Assembly (NCBI GenBank): GCA_016280465.1
Contig: JAEEGT010000115.1
Location: forward strand, 1 to 49,610
Direction: 5' to 3'
DNA: 49,610 nt
Origin: Lachnospiraceae bacterium
GTDB taxonomy: Bacteria > Bacillota > Clostridia > Lachnospirales > Lachnospiraceae
This document shows, piece by piece, positions 26,554 through 32,635 of this stretch. The notes under the pieces were generated by a model, which worked only from the letters and a program-made list of their open reading frames with translations, made no database searches and was not told the DNA's origin. Position 1 is the first letter of the stretch, and every line of letters begins with the position of its first letter. The translations under genes were made by a program, and so were the position numbers.

Positions 26554-27404
26554 GCATCATTCTCCGTTGTTGACGTTTGTGTAGCCTCAGAAGGGGATTT
26601 TCCACCCTCCGGGCTTCCGTTTTCGTTGCGCTTTACGTATTTTACCATAACCACGTTGTTGTGGACCGTGTTCTTTTTCATAGCTTCATAGACACGGTTC
26701 CGAAGTTCCGTTTTCTGCTCGGCTCTCGGAAGTGACTCATCCGCAAAGAAAGGGCCCTCCACATAGGTCACGATCTTCGGAGTTTTGGATCCGCGGCGCT
26801 TTTGGTAGGTATTTGTAAAGCAGAAAACAGGCTTATGATATTTGATCGGGTATCTGAAGGAAGCATCCCGAAAGTTTCTTATGTCTGTGTAATAGGGCCA
26901 GATATGGGCTTCCGGGTAGATTCCCACGCAGGATTTTCCCATTATGGCACGCTTGACCGCTTCCTCAAAGTTTTTAAGTGCTTCTTTGCCGTCGGGTAAG
27001 GGAATGGCTCCCAGACTTGGATTTATTGGACCCAGGATGGGCATGGACACGTTGTTGGCGTGAGCAATCATGTAGACATCCTTGGGGTAGGTTATCATGG
27101 AGGGAATAAAAGCATCCGCAAAGGCGTTGGTGTGGTTTCCGTAGAGGAAATACCCCGTGTTTTTGTAAGGTTTAAGGACCTTGCGGTTTACGATCCTGTG
27201 ATGATATTTGATCTTTAGAGCGATATATCCGATGGGCCTTGCAAGAAGGTAATAAAAAAACAGCCGCCCGATCTTTCTTTTCAAACCGCCGTCATAATCA
27301 TAGGTTTCGTCTATTTTACGAGGAGTGATCTTCGCAGTGGAAAACTCATCCTCAAGCTCATTATCATAGTAAATTACAGGAGTTTCACAAGACGTAGTTT
27401 TCAT
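26550..27404 (-). CDS. PlsC-like acyltransferase, first gene of the GT8 operon
   Basis: A lysophospholipid-acyltransferase-like protein of 284 residues. The start is set at ATG 27404 (MKTTSCETP). The GTG at 27440 in the ORF track lies upstream of the predicted transcript start. A hydrophobic helix at about 50-65 (RLFFYYLLARPIGYIALKI) would hold it at the membrane. Block I reads GNHTNAFADAFIP, which has five residues between His and Asp where the family normally has four. Block III reads GIYPEAHIWPYY. The C-terminal about 30 residues are polar and Ser/Thr-rich. No ribosome site precedes the ATG. It is likely to acylate a glycerol- or glycolipid acceptor that the two downstream GT8 proteins also use. 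Confidence 0.85.
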   Translation of the reverse strand: MKTTSCETPVIYYDNELEDEFSTAKITPRKIDETYDYDGGLKRKIGRLFFYYLLARPIGYIALKIKYHHRIVNRKVLKPYKNTGYFLYGNHTNAFADAFIPSMITYPKDVYMIAHANNVSMPILGPINPSLGAIPLPDGKEALKNFEEAVKRAIMGKSCVGIYPEAHIWPYYTDIRNFRDASFRYPIKYHKPVFCFTNTYQKRRGSKTPKIVTYVEGPFFADESLPRAEQKTELRNRVYEAMKKNTVHNNVVMVKYVKRNENGSPEGGKSPSEATQTSTTENDA

Positions 27405-27413
27405 AACTACTTC

Positions 27414-27442
27414 AGTATAGCAGATTTTTCCCCGGAGCACAA
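27414..27442 (-). promoter_or_regulatory. Promoter of the GT8/acyltransferase operon (leaderless)
   Basis: TTGTGC-N17-TATACT, with the -10 box preceded by TGC (extended -10-like). The predicted transcript start, near 27407, is about 3 bases before the ATG at 27404. The mRNA would therefore be nearly leaderless, which agrees with the absence of a ribosome site. Confidence 0.65.
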
Positions 27443-27460
27443 GTGTTACTTCCGGGACGA

Positions 27461-27487
27461 AAAAAGGACCGGATTTAACTCCGGTCC
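27461..27487 (-). terminator. Terminator of the WG-repeat lipoprotein gene
   Basis: GGACCGG-AGTTAAAT-CCGGTCC followed by TTTTTT on the minus strand, 23 bases past the stop codon. Confidence 0.9.
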
Positions 27488-27509
27488 CGTAATCTCATAT
27501 AACTAACTA

Positions 27510-28946
27510 TTATTCGACAGTCAGAAGATGCTTTAAGCCATCACTCATAGTAACGAAAAATACAGCTTTACCGTCAAGATCCGAATACTCCAAATAATCT
27601 TGTTGAGCAACGCTTGCGCCCAGAGCATCAAATTCTTCGCTTACCTGTTCAAATTTCTCATTGATCAGATGTGCCTTCCCGCCATTAATCACAACTGCAT
27701 AACCATTGCAGAAGTCAGATGCATCATCAAACCATTCCGTTTCGGACATATCCTCATTGTCAATATAACCCCACTTTCCATCCATGGATCGTACAAGGAC
27801 ATACTTTCTATATCCAAACGGTCCTACATAATAGTAAGTCTCTTCAGTTGCCCAGTTTTTAGTTTTTAGGTCAAATATCCGGTAAAAAGGGTTGTTGTTA
27901 TCGTCTTTTCCAAATATATTCTTGGCTTTACCATCCGTTACTGCACATATAGTGCTTCCGTTGTCTGCCGTAAAATAACCCATTAAAACAGAGTCCGTAA
28001 GAGTCCACTCTATAAATTCGCCGGTTTTGACATTATAGAAACCTTTAGATCCCCTCTTTAAAGTATCATCCCTTAGGAACGCATCCGCCCAACCTTCGTC
28101 ATTAGGCGTAGCTAAAGTTGAAAACCTAAGTGCTTTTCCATCATGCGCCAGAGGAGTTCTTTTCACAGTTCCATCCTGTTCGGCAATTTTTAATTCAGCT
28201 CTTCGCCCAATACCTTCTTTGTCAATAAATGCTTTAACATCTGAAGCATCGTCCACCCAGTCTAAGGCCTCTTTATCTTTCCAAAACTTATTATTTAAAA
28301 ATATAATATAGTCATAGGATATATAAGGCTGAGTTTCTGCGAAAATGTTGCCATATCTTATCATTCCGTCTGAGCCAAAGGTTGCAAGCATGTAGGGGTA
28401 ATCAGAATCGCCCTTATCTATAACAGCAATTCCGTCACGATAATTGACAAACTTCCAACCGGAATCTCCAATATCCTGATACTGTGTTAATGTGTTCCCA
28501 TCAATATAATATATTGAAGACGAGATTATTTTTCCGTCTTTCTTCACATTACCTATAAACCTTCCGTCCTGACACTGTAAAGTAACACTGCTAAATTCGA
28601 CATTCGCAAAAGCCCGTTCACCGGTCGAAGAGTTAATGATCACATATTTATCATCGGTGTCCACCATAAGATAATCTTTGTTTAGATACCACATTTTTTT
28701 ATATCCCCAATCGGATATATTTAAAGTCTTGTATGGATTGGTCTCTTCCTCCGGTTCCGCTTCTGCTGCACTCTGAGCTGCCTCTGCAGACTCATCAATT
28801 TGTTCTTCGTCTGCCTTTGCGGTTTCCTGAGTCTGGTCGTTTTCCTGAATCTGAGTATTTCCCTGATCAGTTGATGACCCGCATCCGGCAAGTTGTCCAA
28901 ATGCAAGCACTCCGGAAAGCATAAGTATCACTAATCTTTTTTTCAT
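27510..28946 (-). CDS. WG-repeat lipoprotein
   Basis: A 478-residue exported lipoprotein. The signal peptide MKKRLVILMLSGVLAFGQLAGC places the lipobox Cys at about 22. A Gln/Glu/Ala-rich acidic linker (about 25-72) follows. The rest is a beta-rich repeat domain: DGKWGYIDNED near 390 is a WG repeat, with related VDTDDKYVIINSS, NGYAVVINGGKAHLINEKF and DGKAVFFVT units, probably a propeller or solenoid. The function of WG proteins in Clostridia is unknown; binding of a surface ligand is possible. It is more AT-rich than the flanking operons. GGAG precedes the start. The promoter contains a palindrome between -35 and -10. Confidence 0.8.
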   Translation of the reverse strand: MKKRLVILMLSGVLAFGQLAGCGSSTDQGNTQIQENDQTQETAKADEEQIDESAEAAQSAAEAEPEEETNPYKTLNISDWGYKKMWYLNKDYLMVDTDDKYVIINSSTGERAFANVEFSSVTLQCQDGRFIGNVKKDGKIISSSIYYIDGNTLTQYQDIGDSGWKFVNYRDGIAVIDKGDSDYPYMLATFGSDGMIRYGNIFAETQPYISYDYIIFLNNKFWKDKEALDWVDDASDVKAFIDKEGIGRRAELKIAEQDGTVKRTPLAHDGKALRFSTLATPNDEGWADAFLRDDTLKRGSKGFYNVKTGEFIEWTLTDSVLMGYFTADNGSTICAVTDGKAKNIFGKDDNNNPFYRIFDLKTKNWATEETYYYVGPFGYRKYVLVRSMDGKWGYIDNEDMSETEWFDDASDFCNGYAVVINGGKAHLINEKFEQVSEEFDALGASVAQQDYLEYSDLDGKAVFFVTMSDGLKHLLTVE

Positions 28947-29007
28947 TTAATCGGTCTCCTCTCTGAAATATACCGGCATCCGGCAGATGCACCGAGTGCC
29001 GTAAATA

Positions 29008-29036
29008 AGTTTAGTAAAGATATTTACTAATGTCAA
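29008..29036 (-). promoter_or_regulatory. Promoter of the WG lipoprotein gene with built-in palindrome
   Basis: TTGACA-N17-TAAACT. The spacer and the edge of the -10 box are occupied by a perfect 8+8 inverted repeat TTAGTAAA-4-TTTACTAA (29011-29030). A bound regulator here would block RNA polymerase. The divergent XRE gene starting at 29061 is the obvious candidate. Confidence 0.7.
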
Positions 29037-29060
29037 TGCTATCAAAGACTTTTCCCTAAA

Positions 29061-29306
29061 ATGGGGAATATGGAGAAAGAAACCTGTTCATATCAAAAAA
29101 GAATTAAAGATTTACGGGAAGATCACGACTATACCCAAGAATACGTTGCGCATATCCTTGGAACATCACAGACTATGTATGCACGCTACGAACGTGGTGC
29201 CAATGAATTGCCGTTGCGTCACCTGGTGACTTTGTGCGATTTGTACGGAGTTTCCGCCGATTATATCCTTTGCCGTCAACCGGGCACGGCCAAACAGGCA
29301 AATTAA
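29061..29306 (+). CDS. XRE-family transcriptional regulator
   Basis: An 81-residue helix-turn-helix protein made of little more than one HTH_3 domain: IKDLREDHDYTQEYVAHILGT then SQTMYARYERGANELPLRHL. The DNA-contacting helix is TSQTMYARYERG. The last 20 residues (YGVSADYILCRQPG) match the usual end of these domains. There is no sensor domain. The start is uncertain: ATG at 29061 and ATG at 29070 (MEKETCSY) are 3 codons apart and neither has a strong ribosome site. It is divergent from the WG lipoprotein gene, and the 20-base palindrome between them is a likely operator for it. Confidence 0.85.
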   Translation: MGNMEKETCSYQKRIKDLREDHDYTQEYVAHILGTSQTMYARYERGANELPLRHLVTLCDLYGVSADYILCRQPGTAKQAN

Positions 29307-29324
29307 AGAATAAAGCAAAATGTT

Positions 29325-29442
29325 TTATGCCTGATGGTCCAATACCCATCGAAGTAAGTCCTCATAAGCCTTTTTATTCTGTGCCAGTAATCTCTTTGAA
29401 ACAGCTAAAACATCCTCATCAGATGCAATTGCGTTTTCATCC
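29325..29442 (-). pseudogene. Probable 3' remnant of a small gene downstream of higA
   Basis: An open frame shifted by one base relative to higA continues after the higA stop for about 40 codons to TAA at 29325. It reads NEDENAIASDEDVLAVSKR then LLAQNKKAYEDLLRWVLDHQ. It has protein-like helical composition but no start codon or ribosome site of its own. The pattern resembles the C-terminus of a small antitoxin-type protein. I read it as the tail of a gene displaced by the HigBA pair or lost to a frameshift. It could also be chance coding-like sequence. Confidence 0.3.
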
Positions 29443-29715
29443 TCATTTGAAACTGACTCGCAGTTCCATTCCCAGTCCCTTTGCCAAAGCCTGTAATGTT
29501 GCTATGGTGGGACTGCATGCGCCACTTTCGATACGACTTATATTTGATTGTCGTATACCACTTTTCTCCGCGAGATCCTTTTGTGTCATATTAGCGGCAA
29601 TCCTGGCAGCTATAAGCGCTCGAGTTACGCTGTACTCATTTCTGGTGGCGTCATATTCTTCTTTGAACTCAGGGCTCAGAAGTTGTTTCTCTCTATATTT
29701 CTGCAGATCGCTCAT
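29443..29715 (-). CDS. HigA-type XRE antitoxin
   Basis: A 90-residue antitoxin-like DNA-binding protein. The N-terminus (MSDLQKYREKQLLSPEFKEEYD) is the toxin-contacting arm seen in HigA relatives. The HTH_3 domain is ARIAANMTQKDLAEKSGIR then QSNISRIESGACSP. It ends LGMELRVSFK, the normal family end. Its start overlaps the toxin stop by 4 bases (ATGA), the toxin-first order typical of higBA. It should bind and neutralise the toxin and repress the promoter at 30077-30105. Confidence 0.9.
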   Translation of the reverse strand: MSDLQKYREKQLLSPEFKEEYDATRNEYSVTRALIAARIAANMTQKDLAEKSGIRQSNISRIESGACSPTIATLQALAKGLGMELRVSFK

Positions 29716-30059
29716 GAAGGGAATCTCCTTTCATAATCAGCTTTGTATGTAAACGCTCTCTCTATTTCATTTCGAGGAGTCTTTCTGCCTTTTTTAACAA
29801 ACCCATTCGTAAGAATTATCCTGTTGCCAACCAGAAAAAAGTAAAAGATTCTGGCAATATCGCCGGAAAACTTGATCCTTAGTTCAAACAGGCCATTGCC
29901 CATGGATTTGGAATAAGGCTCCCTCAAATTGTTTCCGAATTCTTCAAGAATGGACAGACTGTCCAATGCCTTGTTTCGCATCTTGACGTTAAGACTGTCC
30001 AGGAATTCTTCCACAGGTGCTTTGCCATCCTCAGTATAATAGAAATCTACTGAAAACAT
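29712..30059 (-). CDS. HigB / RelE-like toxin
   Basis: A 115-residue protein of the phage-derived Gp49-like (HigB, RelE superfamily) group, whose members cut mRNA at the ribosome. Marks: YYTEDGKAPVEEFLDSL at the start; LREPYSKSMGNGLFELRIKFSGDIARIFYFF in the core, with Arg residues in the position of the catalytic basic residues; and LTNGFVKKGRKTPRNEIERA at the C-terminus. GGAGG lies 7 bases before the ATG. It is the first gene of the pair, driven by a strong promoter. Confidence 0.9.
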   Translation of the reverse strand: MFSVDFYYTEDGKAPVEEFLDSLNVKMRNKALDSLSILEEFGNNLREPYSKSMGNGLFELRIKFSGDIARIFYFFLVGNRIILTNGFVKKGRKTPRNEIERAFTYKADYERRFPS

Positions 30060-30076
30060 ATATGATCCTCCATTAC

Positions 30077-30105
30077 ATAATATTCCTTTTTTGATATATT
30101 GTCAA
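30077..30105 (-). promoter_or_regulatory. Promoter of the higBA pair
   Basis: TTGACA-N17-TATTAT, close to consensus, about 18 bases before the toxin start. AT-rich repeats with TATAC/GTATA arms lie upstream. Confidence 0.8.
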
Positions 30106-30115
30106 TGCACATTTA

Positions 30116-30187
30116 TATACTGTTTGTATAATAAATATACTATATCACTATTTATATCCGGTCAATACTTATAGTATACTTTGTATA
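30116..30187. repeat. Two TATAC...GTATA inverted repeats in the higBA / XRE divergent region
   Basis: TATAC-5-GTATA at 30116-30130 and TATAC-3-GTATA at 30175-30187, with related AT-rich matter between. They sit between the higBA promoter and the divergent XRE gene, so they may be operators for HigA or the XRE protein. Low-complexity AT bias could also produce them. Confidence 0.4.
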
Positions 30188-30210
30188 TCAATTCTATTAT
30201 GAGGTTAGCC

Positions 30211-30522
30211 ATGAATGACAATTACGGAGATCAGATAAAAGCGTATAGAATAAAGCTTGGGCTTACACAGAGCCAGGTTGCGGCCGAAATGGAAGTCACA
30301 CCCGGATATATAAGTAATGTGGAAAACGGTCGCACCGCAATGTCACTGAGATTTTTAATTTACTATGCTAAGATCATGGGAATCACACTTGATGAATTAG
30401 TTGGCAATCTGGAGCCTCAATACGCTCCAACGTCATTAGACAATGCGCTGATGGCTGAGATTTCCAAGTTGAACACCTCGGAAAAAGAAAAACTGCTGGA
30501 AACAATAAAAATCTGGAAATAA
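30211..30522 (+). CDS. XRE-family transcriptional regulator
   Basis: A 103-residue HTH protein. The start is set at ATG 30211 (MNDNYGDQIK), 6 bases after GAGG; the ORF-track start 30 bases upstream is a TTG. The HTH_3 domain is IKAYRIKLGLTQSQVAAEM then VTPGYISNVENGRTAMS. A C-terminal helix (LMAEISKLNTSEKEKLLETIKIWK) could serve for dimerisation. It is divergent from higBA and shares the AT-rich intergenic region with it. It may control itself, the TA pair, or neither. It is not a sugar-responsive regulator by domain content. Confidence 0.85.
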   Translation: MNDNYGDQIKAYRIKLGLTQSQVAAEMEVTPGYISNVENGRTAMSLRFLIYYAKIMGITLDELVGNLEPQYAPTSLDNALMAEISKLNTSEKEKLLETIKIWK

Positions 30523-30527
30523 AAACA

Positions 30528-30545
30528 GACCGGCAATTGCCGGTC
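30528..30545 (-). terminator. Terminator at the end of the GH105 locus
   Basis: A perfect 18-base palindrome GACCGGCAATTGCCGGTC. On the minus strand it is followed by TGTTTTTATTT, 21 bases after the MBL gene stop. It may also slow plus-strand transcription from the XRE gene. Confidence 0.8.
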
Positions 30546-30566
30546 CGTTACACTGAAAGTTTGAGA

Positions 30567-31379
30567 TCAACGAGATGATATGACCATCCGCTCCATGACC
30601 TTGGGTATGTGGCAGATGGGTTTTTCTTTATACTTTGCGGAGATATAATCACGAAACAGATTGGGATCCTCACTGTTGTCCGCAAACATGTCCCAGTGTC
30701 CCGGGATCACAATGCCGGTTCCCGATTCTCCCGCAAAGTCTGCTGCCTCCTGATGAGTCATGTTACCGATGCAGTCGTTAAGATATCTCTTTGCATCCCT
30801 TCCGTTTATGGGAATGAGCGATGCATCAATAACGCCATACTGTGTAACCGCAGGCAACATCCCTTCATAGCGTACGGTATCCCCTGCGTGGTGGATCCTT
30901 ACGCAGTTTCCTTCGATAACATACTGAAGATAGGGATACAGGCCGGTAGCAGGATCCCGGTCCAAAAACTCGTGGGCTGCGGCCACCGCATGGATCGTGA
31001 TGTCTCCCACCCGGACGCTCTCTCCGGCATTGAGTCCTATGGCATTTTCAAACTTAACACCATCCGCAAGCACCCCTTTTTCATGGGCCCGGGGAAAGAT
31101 AAATTTAGCCTGCGGGTTGCTTTTTGCAAATATCTTCCAAGCCTCGTGATCTATGTGATCGAGATGGTCGTGGGACCCTATAAAGGCATCGATACCTGTA
31201 AGTTCCTCCGCAGGGATCGGAGGCGGAGTAAGCCTTCCGTACCCCGGTGTGGCAAAATAGTCGACACATATAAGGGTCTTTCCGATCTTTATCACAAGGC
31301 CCATCTGCCCAAGCCACCAAAGTGCCGCAGTATATTCCGGCACCTTTGTATCCAGGATCTCTTTCAGTTTGTCGTTCAT
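30567..31379 (-). CDS. UlaG-like metallo-beta-lactamase-fold hydrolase
   Basis: A 270-residue cytoplasmic MBL-fold protein. The start is set at ATG 31379 (MNDKLKEIL) after AAAGG; the GTG at 31415 lacks a ribosome site. The metal site is clear: SHDHLDHID (HxHxDH), then AAAHEF, HHAGDT, and a late IPGHWDMF. Order and length match the L-ascorbate-6-phosphate lactonase UlaG group, which opens sugar-acid lactones, though several members are phosphodiesterases. It is the last gene of the LacI-controlled locus before the terminator. The true substrate is unknown; a lactone or cyclic phosphate of a uronic-acid product is inferred. Confidence 0.85.
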   Translation of the reverse strand: MNDKLKEILDTKVPEYTAALWWLGQMGLVIKIGKTLICVDYFATPGYGRLTPPPIPAEELTGIDAFIGSHDHLDHIDHEAWKIFAKSNPQAKFIFPRAHEKGVLADGVKFENAIGLNAGESVRVGDITIHAVAAAHEFLDRDPATGLYPYLQYVIEGNCVRIHHAGDTVRYEGMLPAVTQYGVIDASLIPINGRDAKRYLNDCIGNMTHQEAADFAGESGTGIVIPGHWDMFADNSEDPNLFRDYISAKYKEKPICHIPKVMERMVISSR

Positions 31380-31414
31380 AAAAACCTTTCTGCCGACAGG
31401 TATCGATTTCCGCA

Positions 31415-32635
31415 CTATCTGTACAATGCTTGTATTGCAGGCTGCGCTTCGGGATACAGGTCCTCGTTGTGAACCTGTTCAAGTCTGTAGGTACCGTCAC
31501 TTAAGAAGGTGTATCTTGTGAAGCCCTGCAGGAGATAATCGGCGCGCTTTGAAGAAATTAAATTGTAACTTGAGTAACCGCTGGGTACATTGTAAGAAAG
31601 AACAATGCCCTTGTAACTTAACACAAAGTCATTAACGTGATCATGACCGCTCACCACCAGATCCGTTGACCCTGTTTCCTTAAGTACGTCAAAGAAGCCG
31701 CTGTTGTGCCCCGGATGACATACATCTTCCCAGCGCCTGCCCATAATGATATAATCACCGTTTTCATTGGGAACATTGTACTCAGGCTCCTCCATGGTGA
31801 CCTTGGTCTCTCCCGTGATCTCTTCGTAGGCGATTCTAAACTCCGTAAGGGGAATATGATCGAAGACCACGGACTTAACAGGATGTCCGGCCTTCTTTTC
31901 GATATCAGCCACGGTTTCTTTGTACCACTTCATCTGACTGTCTTTGATGTAATCGTAGTCATTGTGGTTCTTGTCGAAGATCTCGGCATCGTATTTTTCC
32001 ATGTCCTCTTCACTCATGTAGGCACCGCCGTCCACAAGATAAAGGGAACGCACGATCTTTCCGTTCTCATCGGCCAGATTGAGCACCATATTGTTCCAGC
32101 CGTATACCTTTTCTTTGTCCGAAGTATATTTTACACCCGGTTCGGCAATACAGTGTTCGTATTTTGCAAAACGCTTCACCATATTTTTGCGGGTCACGCT
32201 CCAGATATTGTCTCCCTCGTGATTTCCAAGGACAAAGGTCCAGTAGACACCCAGCTTTTCCATAACGGAACCAAGCTGTCTCACGCGCTTCGAATTCAGG
32301 CCGCCGGTAATATTGTCACCCACAAATACCACAAGATCCGGCTTTTCGTTAACAACGTTTCGCACGATATATTCAAGGGTCACATCGCCCCTCTGTTTCT
32401 TCTGATCAAGATGAGTGTCGGTAAAACCGATGACCTTGAATTCACCGCCGGGCTTTGAAAGGGTAAAATACCCGTCGGTTCTGGAAAGAGTCACATTGTA
32501 ATCGGGATTTTTCTTTATCAGTGACTCATCAAGATCGAAAGTGACCGACTTATAGGATAAAACAAACTGTCCCACGATGGCGCAAACTGCCACAAAACCG
32601 GGAACTGCCGCCGCTATGACTTTTTTCTTTTTCAC
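31415..32635 (-). CDS. Membrane-anchored calcineurin-like metallophosphoesterase
   Basis: A 406-residue phosphoesterase of the Metallophos superfamily. Basic residues MKKKK precede one hydrophobic helix (about 6-27) that acts as a signal anchor, so the enzyme probably faces outside. Metal ligands by motif: FTDTHLD, VFVGDNITGG, LGNHEGDN, FDHIPL and SGHDHVNDF. The layout resembles purple-acid-phosphatase-like enzymes. The start is GTG at 32635, 7 bases after GGAGG, overlapping the TGA of the upstream gene (GTGA). It is coupled to the uncharacterised 34494 gene. A phosphomonoester or diester on an extracellular glycan is a plausible substrate, by inference from the locus. Confidence 0.88.
   Translation of the reverse strand: MKKKKVIAAAVPGFVAVCAIVGQFVLSYKSVTFDLDESLIKKNPDYNVTLSRTDGYFTLSKPGGEFKVIGFTDTHLDQKKQRGDVTLEYIVRNVVNEKPDLVVFVGDNITGGLNSKRVRQLGSVMEKLGVYWTFVLGNHEGDNIWSVTRKNMVKRFAKYEHCIAEPGVKYTSDKEKVYGWNNMVLNLADENGKIVRSLYLVDGGAYMSEEDMEKYDAEIFDKNHNDYDYIKDSQMKWYKETVADIEKKAGHPVKSVVFDHIPLTEFRIAYEEITGETKVTMEEPEYNVPNENGDYIIMGRRWEDVCHPGHNSGFFDVLKETGSTDLVVSGHDHVNDFVLSYKGIVLSYNVPSGYSSYNLISSKRADYLLQGFTRYTFLSDGTYRLEQVHNEDLYPEAQPAIQALYR

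Noticed and set aside
27405-27440. GTG start at 27440 for the acyltransferase gene
   Set aside because: It lies upstream of the predicted transcript start and overlaps the -35 region, with no ribosome site.
30609-31472. 287-codon plus-strand ORF opposite the MBL gene
   Set aside because: The minus strand carries the intact HxHxDH metal site. The plus-strand product is Cys/Arg/His-rich with no domain and no ribosome site.
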